Notes under the pieces: model-generated
Seen by the model: only the letters and a program-made list of their open reading frames with translations
Database searches by the model: none
Told to the model about the DNA's origin: nothing
Translations under genes and position numbers: made by a program
Assembly: GCF_017431965.1 (NCBI RefSeq)
Contig: NZ_JAFRKB010000033.1
Coordinates: 106,524-170,523, forward strand
DNA length: 64,000 nt
DNA from: Methanobrevibacter sp.
Lineage (GTDB): Archaea; Methanobacteriota; Methanobacteria; Methanobacteriales; Methanobacteriaceae
Reading direction: 5' to 3'
Part shown: positions 55,400 through 64,000 of the stretch, in pieces
Layout of the letters: the number at the start of each line of letters is the position of its first letter
Position numbering within the stretch: the first letter of the stretch is position 1

Positions 55400-56446
55400 T
55401 CATCTCCTTGAATAAATTTTTGTGTTAATTCCTCTTTCGTTAAGCCATTCTCGTGTTTTTCCACGAATGACAATATTAGATTTTTTTAATTCTTCAATAT
55501 TATTAGCTCCAACTAAAAACATTGCAATTCTTAAAGAATCATTGAATCTATCAATAAATTTGTTTAACTGTTCCTGAGAAGCAGAATTCTTTAAAAATGG
55601 TAATGCCATACCTACAGCATCTGCACCAAGAGCAATAGCTTTAGCTGCTTCAAGACCAGAACGAATACCTCCGGATGAAATAACCGGAACATTTACTGCA
55701 TTAAGGACTTCAACTGTACTAACAGCAGTCGGAATTCCCCAATCCCAAAATATTTCACCAAGATACCTGTCTTCAGCGCGATATGTTTCAACAGCTGCCC
55801 AACTTGTTCCTCCGGCACCTTCAACATCAATATAATCGACCCCTGCATCAACAAGTGATTTGGCAGATTCTGCAGATATTCCACAGCCTGTCTCTTTTGC
55901 AATAACTGGAATATTTACAGATTTAGTTATTTGTTTAATCAAATCAAGATATCCTCTTGCATCCAAATCACCTTCAGGTTGAATAGATTCCTGAAGAGGG
56001 TTAAGGTGAATTGCCAAAATATCTGCATCCAAAATTTCTACAGCTTTTTCAGCAAGATTCAACTGAGGTGCACCAATATTGCCTACAAGCAGACAATCAG
56101 GAGCATTTTCACGTACAACAGTATAAGTATCTTCAAGTTCAGGGTGTTCACAAGCAGCCCTTTGAGATCCCACCCCTAAAGCAATTCCATTATTTTCAGC
56201 GGCAATTGCCAATTGTTTGTTAATATTTTTTGCAGCCGGATGGCCACCAGTAATAGCTGTAATAAATAAAGGAGAGTCTAATTTTTTACCGAAAGCAGAA
56301 GTTGATAAATCAATTTCCTGCTTATCTATTTCAGGTAAGACATTATGGATTAATTCAATGTCTTCAAATCCAGTTGTTTTATTTTTAAACTCAACATCAT
56401 AATTTTCACAAATCAATAAATGCTCTAATTTTCTATCTGAAATCAT
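55400..56446 (-). CDS. fni: Type 2 isopentenyl-diphosphate delta-isomerase
   Basis: Fni, an FMN and NADPH enzyme, interconverts isopentenyl and dimethylallyl diphosphate. The 348-residue TIM-barrel shows [103 protein letters not shown] (parts) and [29 protein letters not shown] for FMN phosphate binding. It lies 3 bp from both neighbours, ipk and rnj, and is co-transcribed with them. Confidence 0.97.
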   Translation of the reverse strand: MISDRKLEHLLICENYDVEFKNKTTGFEDIELIHNVLPEIDKQEIDLSTSAFGKKLDSPLFITAITGGHPAAKNINKQLAIAAENNGIALGVGSQRAACEHPELEDTYTVVRENAPDCLLVGNIGAPQLNLAEKAVEILDADILAIHLNPLQESIQPEGDLDARGYLDLIKQITKSVNIPVIAKETGCGISAESAKSLVDAGVDYIDVEGAGGTSWAAVETYRAEDRYLGEIFWDWGIPTAVSTVEVLNAVNVPVISSGGIRSGLEAAKAIALGADAVGMALPFLKNSASQEQLNKFIDRFNDSLRIAMFLVGANNIEELKKSNIVIRGKTREWLNERGINTKIYSRR

Positions 56447-56449
56447 ATA

Positions 56450-57250
56450 TTAAGTTCCCCTTGAAATTATAGTTCCTTTTACTTCTTCATTTTCTAAAAC
56501 TTTGAAAATATTATTTTCAACTTCAGCATTTATTATCTTAGATTCGATTCCTAAATCTGCTAAATATAGAAGTTCTTTAATTTTTCCAACCATTCCGCCA
56601 GTTACATCAACATTTGTTGTTCCTTCTAAAGTATCTAAATCATCTAAAGATGAGAACTTATCGAAAAATATTGCATCATCATGAGTTTTCGGATTTTTAT
56701 TGTAAACCCCATCAACATCAGTTCCCAAAACAACCATGTCGGGACTGAGATTTTTTGCCAAATACTGAATGAGCTGATCGCCTGAAATAACACAAATTTC
56801 AAGTTCCTCATCCAAAACAACATCCCCGTAAATAACTGGAATGAACCCTTTGTTTAAATATTTTTTAAAACTATCAAGATTACCTTCAACGATTCTTTTA
56901 TTTGAAGCAGTCATAAAACTAGATGCTGGAATAGCAACCACAGGCAAACCTTTTTCAATAAAAGCTTCGCAAATATACATATTTAATTTCTTAACAGCAT
57001 TTTGAGTTTCGCAAAAGCCAATCCTCTTTTGAGGAAATTCGGACTCATCAAATGCTTCGCCAATCTTATATTTTTTAGCTGGAGGGTGTCCGAAAGAGCC
57101 TGCACCATGGACAATGACCAATTCTTTATAAGAGTTATCTAAAGAAGCCTTGATTTCAGATGCGATTCTTTTAAGACTATCGATATCAACTTCACTCTCA
57201 GTGGAATCTTTATTAGTCAATATGCTCCCACCAATCTTTAAAATAATCAT
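56450..57250 (-). CDS. ipk: Isopentenyl phosphate kinase
   Basis: IPK phosphorylates isopentenyl phosphate to the diphosphate in the archaeal modified mevalonate pathway. The 266-residue amino-acid-kinase fold starts MIILKIGGSILTNKDS, then HGAGSFGHPPAKKY with the His that defines IPK substrate specificity, PVIYGDVVLDEE, VISGDQLIQYLA, LGTDVDGVYNKNP and DVTGGMVGKIKELL. It overlaps the regulatory spacing of mvk by only 4 bp. Phosphomevalonate decarboxylase or its replacement is not in the window. Confidence 0.95.
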   Translation of the reverse strand: MIILKIGGSILTNKDSTESEVDIDSLKRIASEIKASLDNSYKELVIVHGAGSFGHPPAKKYKIGEAFDESEFPQKRIGFCETQNAVKKLNMYICEAFIEKGLPVVAIPASSFMTASNKRIVEGNLDSFKKYLNKGFIPVIYGDVVLDEELEICVISGDQLIQYLAKNLSPDMVVLGTDVDGVYNKNPKTHDDAIFFDKFSSLDDLDTLEGTTNVDVTGGMVGKIKELLYLADLGIESKIINAEVENNIFKVLENEEVKGTIISRGT

Positions 57251-57254
57251 AAAA

Positions 57255-58217
57255 TCACTTATAAACCCTTGAAGAAACTCCTTTTTGAGTAAATCTAATT
57301 TTTAATACATTATCATCTTGCGCAATGGCATTTGCAACCTCATCTACTTTGCCTGGGCAAAGTGAAATAATACTGCCTCCTCCGCCTGCTCCAGTAGTTT
57401 TTGAACCAATAGCTCCTGCTTCTCTTGCATTATAAACCATACGAGATAATTCTAAAGTATTTACTCCCAACACATCCAAAAATCCATGATTGATATTCAT
57501 CAATTCACCGACTTTGTTAAAATCTCTTTTTATAATGGCTTGTTTTGCATAATTTGTTAAATTTCCCATTGCTGTAATTACAGGATTGATTATCTTAGGA
57601 TTTTTAGTTTTCAAATTCCTTACATCCTTAACCATTTTGCCGGTATTACCATGTTTTGTGGTATATCCTACAACAAAAGGAACATTGAAATTTACATTAA
57701 AACGCTCAACTTTCTTATTTCTTGATAGGTAAACTAATCCTCCATAAGTAGAAACTAACGTATCCAAAGGACTAGCAACACCCTGAACCGCTTGTTCAAC
57801 CATATGAGCATCATGGGCAAGAGATTTTTTATTAAAACGAACATTATGATATCTATATAATGCTGCAAGAGTGGCTACAGTAACTGCAGCAGAAGATCCA
57901 AGACCAGAACCAATAGGTACTTTTGATGATAAAGTAATCTCAATTGGAGAATGGTCGTGAGCAACGTAAAGAGCTTCTAAAATATATCTAATAATACCTG
58001 GTTTCCCTTTTGTTAAAATATACTTCTTTTGGCGAGTTAACAATTCCGCTTCAAAACCAATATCTGGAGCTTTAAATACAGAAAAATTACTATCAGACTC
58101 TTTAATTGTAATATAAGCCCTTTTATTAACTGCTCCTGCAATAGCAGGTTCGCCATAAACTACTGAGTGCTCTCCAAATAAAATAGTTTTTGCGGGAGCA
58201 GAAGCTTTAGCTATCAT
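57255..58217 (-). CDS. mvk: Mevalonate kinase
   Basis: Mvk phosphorylates mevalonate with ATP, the first committed kinase step of archaeal isoprenoid synthesis. The GHMP fold is clear: ASAPAKTILFGEHSVVYGEPA at the start, PIGSGLGSSAAVTVATLAAL for ATP, and KTTGAGGGGSIISLCP near the C-terminus. AAGGTGTGTTT places the ATG at 58217, removing two residues from the open frame. It lies 9 bp after the MEMO stop, in a minus-strand operon with ipk, fni and idsA. Confidence 0.96.
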   Translation of the reverse strand: MIAKASAPAKTILFGEHSVVYGEPAIAGAVNKRAYITIKESDSNFSVFKAPDIGFEAELLTRQKKYILTKGKPGIIRYILEALYVAHDHSPIEITLSSKVPIGSGLGSSAAVTVATLAALYRYHNVRFNKKSLAHDAHMVEQAVQGVASPLDTLVSTYGGLVYLSRNKKVERFNVNFNVPFVVGYTTKHGNTGKMVKDVRNLKTKNPKIINPVITAMGNLTNYAKQAIIKRDFNKVGELMNINHGFLDVLGVNTLELSRMVYNAREAGAIGSKTTGAGGGGSIISLCPGKVDEVANAIAQDDNVLKIRFTQKGVSSRVYK

Positions 58218-58226
58218 AAACACACC

Positions 58227-59075
58227 TTACTTAAAAATACCTGAAGCATAACCAACAACAGAGCTAAAATCTCCAGTAACATCACCACTAGTCCTATAAG
58301 CTAAAATTTCACAATTGTTCTTTCCGGACATTTTAGAAAGGGAAATAGCAGTCATTACCGGACCATAACCACACATTGTGATATTATACTGAATCACTTC
58401 CTCAAAAAGTTTAAATTCATTCATCTCTTCAATATCTTCTAAAACAAAACCATCAACTTTATTAGCTTTCTCTTGATTATTGAAATGAGATAAATCTGTA
58501 CTTGCAATAACACAGTAAGACTTGCCCAATTTTTTTCCGGCTTCAAAAATTGCTTTTGCCAAATCACTGGAAGCCGTGAAAGTTTGAGAACCCATAGTAA
58601 TGGGAACAATTTTAAAATCATTAGAAAAATACTGTAGAAATGGTAGCTGAACTTCTATACTATGTTCACGAATATGAGCAGAAAAATCAGAAGTTGCAAT
58701 ATCTGAAATAGAAACTATCTCATCAGCAAATTCATTGTCAACTTCAACGCTTCCCAAAGGAGTAATCCACTCACCCTCATTGAAAACAGAAACTTCACTG
58801 CCAAGACCAGTATGGTTTGGACTCAGAATAATGAAAACTTCAGGAAAACCATTTTGAACTATGTTGCAATAACCATGAGCAGCTATTGCACCAGAATATT
58901 GATAACCTGCATGAGGAACCATTATATGAATAGGATAATCATCACCGTCAAATATATTGAGTTTTGGAATTTTAGAAACTCCAGACTCATCTAAAAAGCA
59001 ATTTTCAATCACTTTTATAAGGTTATCGGGATTATCCGGATAAAATAATCCGTTAACAGCAGGTTTTCTTAACAT
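58227..59075 (-). CDS. MEMO1 / AmmeMemoRadiSam system protein B
   Basis: A 282-residue member of the MEMO family, structurally like non-heme iron dioxygenases. Metal-site residues are His in HIMVPHAGYQYSGAIAAHGY, FIILSPNHTGLG, and the Cys in ITMCGYGPVMTAI; REHSIEVQLPFLQYF and IASTDLSHFN are also conserved. Homologues often occur with AMMECR1 and a radical SAM protein, proposed to act in RNA or protein modification, but neither partner is here. It lies between rpsB and mvk, the order known for methanogens. Enzymatic role unproven. Confidence 0.93.
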   Translation of the reverse strand: MLRKPAVNGLFYPDNPDNLIKVIENCFLDESGVSKIPKLNIFDGDDYPIHIMVPHAGYQYSGAIAAHGYCNIVQNGFPEVFIILSPNHTGLGSEVSVFNEGEWITPLGSVEVDNEFADEIVSISDIATSDFSAHIREHSIEVQLPFLQYFSNDFKIVPITMGSQTFTASSDLAKAIFEAGKKLGKSYCVIASTDLSHFNNQEKANKVDGFVLEDIEEMNEFKLFEEVIQYNITMCGYGPVMTAISLSKMSGKNNCEILAYRTSGDVTGDFSSVVGYASGIFK

Positions 59076-59084
59076 TTAACTCAC

Positions 59085-59687
59085 TTAAAATTTAAGTTCA
59101 AATTCAGTTGCATCAATATCTAAGTCACCATCTTCAGGAATAGTTCCTCTTTCTCTTAAGATTTGTCTTGCGAGTAACCAGTAAACTAAAGCGATAGCTT
59201 TCCTACCTTTGTTGTTTACAGGTACTGCAATGTCAACAAAACTGAGTAAGTTTTCAGTATCACATAATGCAACAACAGGAATACCATTTTGTTTAGATTC
59301 CAATACTGCTTGAGCATCAGATCGTGGGTCAGTTACAACAATAATTTTTGGTTCAATGAATTTAGCATAATTTGGGTTTGTTAAAGTACCAGGGATGAAT
59401 CTACCAGGGATAGTTTTTGCACCGGTAATTTCACCGAATTTTTTAACAGGAGCTTGACCATATTGTCTGGTTGCTACTACTAAAATGTCTTCTGGGTCGT
59501 ATTTTGCTAAAAGTTTTGCAATTTGTCTGATTCTTTCATCAGTTTTTTGAATATCCAATACATATAAACCGTCAGATCTTACTCTGAATATGTATTTTTC
59601 CATATCGCTAGTTTTTTGTTGGGTTCCGATATGTAAACCTGCTGCTAAATAGTTATCTAAATCTATTAAAAGTTCATCATTTACCAT
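59085..59687 (-). CDS. rpsB: 30S ribosomal protein S2 (uS2)
   Basis: A 200-residue archaeal uS2. [13 protein letters not shown] near the start, [62 protein letters not shown] and [32 protein letters not shown] are characteristic. It is part of the 30S subunit. GAGGTG precedes the ATG. It follows the ferredoxin gene by 16 bp and precedes MEMO by 9 bp in the array. Confidence 0.97.
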   Translation of the reverse strand: MVNDELLIDLDNYLAAGLHIGTQQKTSDMEKYIFRVRSDGLYVLDIQKTDERIRQIAKLLAKYDPEDILVVATRQYGQAPVKKFGEITGAKTIPGRFIPGTLTNPNYAKFIEPKIIVVTDPRSDAQAVLESKQNGIPVVALCDTENLLSFVDIAVPVNNKGRKAIALVYWLLARQILRERGTIPEDGDLDIDATEFELKF

Positions 59688-59703
59688 AATTACACCTCAT
59701 TAT

Positions 59704-59898
59704 TTAATCATCATCTTCAATTTTTACACATTCTTGTGGACATACGTCCATACATACTTCACAATAACTGCATTCATCAGGGTCAACAATTTCAATTTTG
59801 TCTCCTTTAAGAACTAAAACTTCCATAGGACAAACATCAGCACATTCAGCACAGTCTGCACCTTCACATTTATCGTAATCAATAGTTACTTTAGCCAT
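59704..59898 (-). CDS. 2[4Fe-4S] ferredoxin
   Basis: A 64-residue ferredoxin with two cluster motifs: CEGADCAECADVCPMEV, where the first Cys is spaced by four instead of two residues, and CSYCEVCMDVCPQECV, a canonical CxxCxxCxxxCP. It is very acidic, as expected of an electron carrier for methanogenic enzymes. GGAGAAAAATTT places the ATG at 59898. It sits between eno and rpsB in a translation-linked array, an uncommon place for a redox protein. The partner enzyme is unknown. Confidence 0.93.
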   Translation of the reverse strand: MAKVTIDYDKCEGADCAECADVCPMEVLVLKGDKIEIVDPDECSYCEVCMDVCPQECVKIEDDD

Positions 59899-59920
59899 AA
59901 ATTTTTCTCCATATTTTAAC

Positions 59921-61165
59921 TTAAAATGACCCCATTTTAGAATTTGGAAGTTCTTCTTCGATACGAATCAGCTCATTTAATTTAGCTATTCTTTCACCGC
60001 CAATAGCTCCAGTTTTAATCATTGGAGAAGCAAAACCTACAGCAAGATGAGCAATAGTCTCATCAGTAGTTTCGCCGGACCTATGTGATACAACCGGCAC
60101 TATATTATTTTCTTTTGCTAATTTTACAGTAGCATAAGTTTCGGATAAAGAACCTATTTGGTTTGGTTTAATGATAATAGCATTTGCAGCATTCATTTCA
60201 ATGCCCTTAGCCAAGAGTTCTTTGTTAGTTACAAACAAATCATCTCCACAAACAAGGCATTTATCACCAACTTTTGAAGTTAATTGAGCGAATCCTTCGA
60301 AATCAGATTCATCAAATGGGTCTTCAACATAAAACATTTTATATGTTTCAATTATGTCTTTTACGAAATCAATTTGATCTCCGGTATCTCTTTCAATACC
60401 ATCTTGAGCATAAACATATTTCTGTTTATCAGCATCCCATAATTCGGAAGCAGCCATATCTAAAGAAGGCCTAATCTCAATACCTAATTCATCACCAATT
60501 TCTTCACAAGCCTTAGCCTGAATTTCCAAAGCGTCATCATTAGTAATGTTAGGTACCCATCCTCCTTCATCACCTTTACCACCGGTGAAATTTTTGTCTT
60601 TAGCTTGAATTAATTCCTTTAATCTTTTATGAACAGAAGCATTAGCAAAGATAGCATCGCTAACGTTAGTAGCTCCGATAGGAACAACTAAAAACTCCTG
60701 AATATCAGGTGCATTAATACCTGCATGAGCTCCGCCATTCATCATATTTCCTAAAGGAAATGGTAATTCATTAACTAAATTTCCACCAATGTACTTGTAT
60801 AATGGCATATTATAAGAGGAAGCAGCTGCTTTAACTACAGCCATAGAAATCGCTACAGTGGTGTTACCACCAATAGCAGATAAATTGTCAGTTCCATCGA
60901 TTTCCTTCAATACTTCATCAATGGTAGTTATGTCTTCAGCATCCATACCTATTAATTCAGAAGCAATGAAATCTTCCATTTCACTTACAACCCTATCTAC
61001 GCCACCTTCAGGGAAAGATACTACTTCTCTTGAACCAGTACTAGCTCCACTTGGTGCAGCAGCTCTACCGGAACCATTCCAAGTAAGTACATCCACTTCA
61101 ATGGTAGGATTTCCTCTGCTGTCCAAAATCTTACGAACTTGGACATCTTCTATTATACTATCCAA
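59921..61165 (-). CDS. eno: Enolase
   Basis: Enolase interconverts 2-phosphoglycerate and phosphoenolpyruvate, used in methanogens mainly for gluconeogenesis. The 414-residue protein has [72 protein letters not shown] and [21 protein letters not shown] with [19 protein letters not shown]. The start is most likely TTG at 61165 (LDSIIEDVQ), six bases after GAGGTG; the GTG at 61174 lies inside that site. rpoK ends 127 bp upstream, so a separate promoter may exist here. Confidence 0.96.
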   Translation of the reverse strand: MDSIIEDVQVRKILDSRGNPTIEVDVLTWNGSGRAAAPSGASTGSREVVSFPEGGVDRVVSEMEDFIASELIGMDAEDITTIDEVLKEIDGTDNLSAIGGNTTVAISMAVVKAAASSYNMPLYKYIGGNLVNELPFPLGNMMNGGAHAGINAPDIQEFLVVPIGATNVSDAIFANASVHKRLKELIQAKDKNFTGGKGDEGGWVPNITNDDALEIQAKACEEIGDELGIEIRPSLDMAASELWDADKQKYVYAQDGIERDTGDQIDFVKDIIETYKMFYVEDPFDESDFEGFAQLTSKVGDKCLVCGDDLFVTNKELLAKGIEMNAANAIIIKPNQIGSLSETYATVKLAKENNIVPVVSHRSGETTDETIAHLAVGFASPMIKTGAIGGERIAKLNELIRIEEELPNSKMGSF

Positions 61166-61301
61166 AAAAAACACCTCAGTGCCCTTTAATTTATTACCAT
61201 ATAATCTATACTCTTTAAAAAATCAGTAAGTTTCTTTATAGAGTTATGTTGGTATTTTTTATTTTTTTTAAATAAATTATTAGAATAAATAGTTTAACTA
61301 T

Positions 61302-61484
61302 TTATTCATCTCTAATAACATCTAATGGTAAAACTCCAGCTTTGAGTTCTTCATAAGCTATGTCAATCGGATCTAAAGAGTCTTTAATATCAACTAATGG
61401 TTTAGCCCCCATAGATATTTGAATTGCCCTAGCTCCTAGAATTCTAGCTCTTTCAAACCTTGTTAATTTTTTTTCAACATTCAT
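61302..61484 (-). CDS. rpoK: DNA-directed RNA polymerase subunit K (RpoK/omega)
   Basis: A 60-residue RNA polymerase assembly subunit equivalent to bacterial omega and eukaryotic Rpb6. [26 protein letters not shown] is the universal core; [22 protein letters not shown] completes it. I chose the ATG at 61484 ([11 protein letters not shown]), with weak GGAAGT before it; the longer frame to 61508 adds eight residues. It follows rpoN in the array, grouped with rpoD as usual for archaea. Confidence 0.95.
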   Translation of the reverse strand: MNVEKKLTRFERARILGARAIQISMGAKPLVDIKDSLDPIDIAYEELKAGVLPLDVIRDE

Positions 61485-61560
61485 GAATATTACTTCCATT
61501 TTAGGCATATTTTACCAAGATTATATTTTTAATTAAAAATATCCCTACGAATTGAAACAT

Positions 61561-61731
61561 CTATTCCCAAGTTTCAACATGGGAAATTAACATTCTTCTA
61601 CAGCAGTATCTGTTTAAACCTAAGTCATCTAAAACATCTTTTGACTTTTCACCTGCAGCAACTCTTTTGTTATAATCATCAAAGTAAGCTGAAACAGGTT
61701 TTCCACAACTTAAGCATCTTATAGGAATCAT
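61561..61731 (-). CDS. rpoN: DNA-directed RNA polymerase subunit N (RpoN/Rpb10)
   Basis: A 56-residue zinc-binding polymerase subunit, homologous to eukaryotic Rpb10, that anchors the RpoD-RpoL platform. The full sequence begins MIPIRCLSCGKPVS and ends RYCCRRMLISHVETWE; CLSCG and RYCCRRM are its signature, with the Cys-Cys pair completing the zinc site. TAG at 61561-61563 closes it. It lies between rpsI and rpoK in the minus-strand array. Confidence 0.97.
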   Translation of the reverse strand: MIPIRCLSCGKPVSAYFDDYNKRVAAGEKSKDVLDDLGLNRYCCRRMLISHVETWE

Positions 61732-61779
61732 TTATATCATCTTTTTTAATTTAAATAAAATATAAAATTACAGAAGTAT

Positions 61780-62181
61780 TTATCTGTAACTTTTTTGTTT
61801 ACGTGCTCTTGCTCCAGGACCACCATATTTTTTAGGTTCTGAACGTCTTGGGTCACCAACTAACATAGTTCTGTCATATTGGATGAATTTTTCTTTTAAA
61901 TCCATATCTTGAGACCATTGAACGAGTCCTTTAGCAATTACCATACGTGCAGCTTCAGCTTGACCCATTACTCCTCCACCAACAACTTTGATATTAATAT
62001 CAACTTCATTAGCTAAATCTCCAGCTAAAGTTAATGGTTCTTGTAATTTTAAGTTAGCAAGCTCTGGAGAGTAAAGTTCTAAAGGAATTCTGTTAATTCT
62101 TACTTTACCAGTACCTTCTTTAACAGTCCCTCTTGCGATAGCTGTTTTACGTTTTCCACTTGTATGAATAACTTTAACCAT
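61780..62181 (-). CDS. rpsI: 30S ribosomal protein S9 (uS9)
   Basis: A 133-residue basic protein: [32 protein letters not shown] at the start, [24 protein letters not shown] in the middle and the C-terminal [22 protein letters not shown] whose end reaches the P-site tRNA (quoted in parts). The ATG at 62181 follows GATGTGTGATT; two upstream codons in the frame are not needed. It follows rplM by 19 bp. Confidence 0.97.
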   Translation of the reverse strand: MVKVIHTSGKRKTAIARGTVKEGTGKVRINRIPLELYSPELANLKLQEPLTLAGDLANEVDINIKVVGGGVMGQAEAARMVIAKGLVQWSQDMDLKEKFIQYDRTMLVGDPRRSEPKKYGGPGARARKQKSYR

Positions 62182-62200
62182 AATCACACATCCTTTTCAT

Positions 62201-62623
62201 CTAAAAGGTAGCTCCTAAAAGTTTGGAGATTTCTCCTAACTCAATACCTTTTTTAATATTCTTGTATTCTGCTTCAGGAACTGAAGTGAGTTCAGCATCT
62301 GCATATTCTGCAGGTACACCAACAAAAGCTTTTAAACCTTTGTATGCTGTTTTACCTTTAGCTTTTTTGAAAGGTAACATTCCTCTTACAGTTCTTCTAA
62401 ATATATCATCTGGTCTTCTAGGATATTTAGGACCTAAGTCACGAGGGTTAGAAATACTTGCCCTGTCAACTCTTTGTTTGTATTTAGCATAAGCCCAATC
62501 CCTATTACCAGTTAACATAATTTTTTCAGCATTAAGAATAACTACTTCTTCGCCTTCTAAAAGATTCTTACTAGTTACACTAGCTAATCTTCCTAAAACG
62601 CATCCTTCTCCATCAATAATCAT
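62201..62623 (-). CDS. rplM: 50S ribosomal protein L13 (uL13)
   Basis: A 140-residue uL13. [40 protein letters not shown] and the [33 protein letters not shown] segment are the archaeal/eukaryotic L13 signature (shown in part). It packs in the large subunit and is normally paired with S9, as here. It follows rpl18e by 13 bp. Confidence 0.97.
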   Translation of the reverse strand: MIIDGEGCVLGRLASVTSKNLLEGEEVVILNAEKIMLTGNRDWAYAKYKQRVDRASISNPRDLGPKYPRRPDDIFRRTVRGMLPFKKAKGKTAYKGLKAFVGVPAEYADAELTSVPEAEYKNIKKGIELGEISKLLGATF

Positions 62624-62636
62624 AATAACACCCTAC

Positions 62637-63002
62637 TTATTCAATGATCCTAATGTTTGATCCTTTAGGATTTGATTCGATTATCTCATCAATTGAGATG
62701 CATTCTCCACCAGCACTTTCAATTTTTTCTTGTGCTTTAGCTGAGAATTTTAATGCTACAACATCTACTTTTTCTTCTAAATTACCGTTTGATAAAACTT
62801 TACCAGGCACTAAAATAGTTTCACCAGCTTCAGCATGTCTTGCAATATCAGACAAATTTACTTCAGCAGTTCTTCTATTAGACCTTTCAAGTCTTTGTGC
62901 AACATCTTTCCAAATAGCTGCATCTTCACTTCTTGATTGTTCATAAAGTTTATTAATAAGTTCAATAAGGTTAGGATTTGTTTTAACTACTTTCTTAACC
63001 AT
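62637..63002 (-). CDS. rpl18e: 50S ribosomal protein L18e (eL18)
   Basis: A 121-residue protein: KTNPNLIELINKLYEQSRSEDAAIWKDVAQRLERSNRRTAEVNLSDI, then LVPGKVLSNGNLEEKVDVVALKFSAKAQEKI (parts). eL18 is shared by archaea and eukaryotes and absent from bacteria. Its start at 63002 shares a base with the rpoD stop, so translation is coupled. Confidence 0.97.
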   Translation of the reverse strand: MVKKVVKTNPNLIELINKLYEQSRSEDAAIWKDVAQRLERSNRRTAEVNLSDIARHAEAGETILVPGKVLSNGNLEEKVDVVALKFSAKAQEKIESAGGECISIDEIIESNPKGSNIRIIE

Positions 63003-63805
63003 TATTTACTTCCTCCTTCTTCACTAAATTTGATAAACTTATCAGCTTTTTCACCTAATACATCACAAGCTTTTAATAAAACTTCTTTAGGAGGCATTGC
63101 TCCATCTGTTTCAATTCTGAAAATGAAATCGTTTTCGTGATATCCAACATTAATATAACCATTTGAAGAAGCTCTTACGCAACTTTTACACATGGCACAG
63201 TTTTCAATATCCAAAATTTTAATCTTTTTGGATCTTCTATCTGATTTTAAAACGCCACGAGGACATGCTAAAGCACAGTCGTAGTCAATTTCCACATCTT
63301 CATTAAAAGTTATTTTAGGATATTGTTTGTATGCGCATACTGTAGTTGGCATCCATTTTGCATGTTCTTTACCGTATCCAACTTTTGCAGAAGCTTCAAT
63401 ATCTATAATTTCATCTTCTTTAAGTTTCACTAAAGGAATTGTGTCGTATACTGGTTTAATTTTTGAGTCTGAAGATATTAAATCCTTAGAATAAACAACT
63501 TTAGGTCCTTGTTCTTTTAGCTCAAACAATATTCCGCTTTTGAAATCTTCCCATTCTTCATCTTCAGGTAATGGTAAGCCTTCAAGAGCGTCCAAATCAG
63601 AAACTAAAGGAGTTAAACCAAGTCTATGAGCAAGTACCTCGTTAAACATTGCAGAATCATTTCTAATAATATTTACATCTTCAATAGCTATTTTAGGCAC
63701 ATTTACCATTGCGCATCTTCTAATAGCATTTATAAAAGGCACTTCTGCGTCACGAACAATGAATACCATTTCATTGTCGCTTTGACTTCTAACTTCTATC
63801 TCCAT
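63002..63805 (-). CDS. rpoD: DNA-directed RNA polymerase subunit D (RpoD), iron-sulfur type
   Basis: The archaeal equivalent of Rpb3 and bacterial alpha. FIVRDAEVPFINAIRRCAMVNVPKIAIEDV is the dimerisation domain; the inserted domain at about 170-215 reads CALACPRGVLKSD...ENCAMCKSCVRA, so the cysteines for at least one [4Fe-4S] cluster are kept, as in many methanogen RpoD proteins. The ATG at 63805 (MEIEVRSQSD) has GGAAGG upstream, so the open frame to 63820 is shortened. It lies between rpsK and rpl18e. Confidence 0.96.
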   Translation of the reverse strand: MEIEVRSQSDNEMVFIVRDAEVPFINAIRRCAMVNVPKIAIEDVNIIRNDSAMFNEVLAHRLGLTPLVSDLDALEGLPLPEDEEWEDFKSGILFELKEQGPKVVYSKDLISSDSKIKPVYDTIPLVKLKEDEIIDIEASAKVGYGKEHAKWMPTTVCAYKQYPKITFNEDVEIDYDCALACPRGVLKSDRRSKKIKILDIENCAMCKSCVRASSNGYINVGYHENDFIFRIETDGAMPPKEVLLKACDVLGEKADKFIKFSEEGGSK

Positions 63806-63820
63806 ATTAAACCCTTCCAC

Positions 63821-64000
63821 TTATACTCTTCTTCCTCTTTTACCACCAGGTCTTCCAGTACCATAGTGAGGAATAGGAGTAATATCTTCTATTTTTCCTA
63901 TTTTAATTCCAGCTCTTGCTAAAGCACGGATAGTAGCTTGTGCACCAGGTCCTGGACTTCTAGGTCCGTTTCCACCAGGAGCTCTTACTTTAATATGTAA
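63821..64000 (-). CDS. rpsK: 30S ribosomal protein S11 (uS11), 5' part outside window
   Basis: The last 59 codons plus stop are visible: [31 protein letters not shown], then [25 protein letters not shown] (the first residue pairs read from the sequence as [17 protein letters not shown]). These are the conserved C-terminal half of archaeal uS11, which lines the mRNA exit region. The gene continues past base 64000. rpoD starts 15 bp after the stop. Confidence 0.95.
   Translation of the reverse strand, partial: LHIKVRAPGGNGPRSPGPGAQATIRALARAGIKIGKIEDITPIPHYGTGRPGGKRGRRV

Noticed and set aside
1..64000. tRNA, rRNA or known riboswitch genes in the intergenic gaps
   Set aside because: All gaps are AT-rich and show no GC-rich cloverleaf or recognised aptamer core.

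Overview
The window is AT-rich, has small intergenic gaps and is wholly archaeal in content. Archaeal-type ribosomal and RNA polymerase genes (rps8e, rpl18e, rpoD/K/N), a family-B DNA polymerase small subunit encoded as its own gene, a mevalonate-kinase/isopentenyl-phosphate-kinase pathway, HypE and a decayed surface adhesin-like gene together point to a hydrogenotrophic methanogen of the Methanobacteriales, most likely a gut or rumen Methanobrevibacter. The species cannot be fixed from the sequence alone. No rRNA, tRNA, CRISPR array, insertion sequence or prophage was seen.

Layout. 1-13.9 kb: mostly housekeeping (radical SAM protein, Cas4-like nuclease, hypE, rps8e, polB small subunit, HAD phosphatase, exonuclease III, pheS, a CitG-like gene, hemB), interrupted by an adhesin-like pseudogene with three frameshifts at 3.6-5.6 kb. 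14-20.6 kb: aroC, a metallo-beta-lactamase-fold protein, DUF2121, a fused ADP-forming acyl-CoA synthetase, DUF447.

20.6-28.3 kb is the most unusual region. Two near-identical solute-binding proteins with no permease or ATPase flank a ThiS/MoaD-like carrier ending in GG, an E1-like activator lacking zinc cysteines, and a tight operon of class II glutamine amidotransferase, GCS2/EgtA-like ligase, GshA-type glutamate-cysteine ligase and FdhD-like sulfurtransferase. The palindrome TAACAATTGTTA, exact or with one or two changes, sits in the promoter of four separate transcription units here and is doubled with 20-bp centre spacing at the operon promoter. I read this as a co-regulated thiol or sulfur-transfer regulon built on gamma-glutamyl chemistry; that reading is inference.

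28.4-39.3 kb: a zinc-ribbon membrane protein with a CbxX-type AAA+ ATPase, purA, three small unknown proteins behind dapL, a Glu-rich single-pass protein, gltX. 39.4-53 kb is an accessory block: TPR protein, aldo/keto reductase, methyltransferase, HepT/MntA toxin-antitoxin pair, a zinc-ribbon gene broken by one in-frame TAA, a 36-residue rubredoxin-like protein, cupin and hybrid-cluster protein divergent from a TrmB regulator, an MFS exporter, an ATP-grasp protein paired with an ADP-ribosylglycohydrolase, and a nicotianamine-synthase-like gene.

53-64 kb: a long minus-strand core array read as rpsK-rpoD-rpl18e-rplM-rpsI-rpoN-rpoK-eno-ferredoxin-rpsB-MEMO-mvk-ipk-fni-rnj-idsA, linking transcription, translation, glycolysis and isoprenoid lipid synthesis. 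Many starts were moved downstream from the longest open frame because a GGTG/GAGGT-type Shine-Dalgarno places them; several perfect hairpins followed by T-tracts overlap stop codons.
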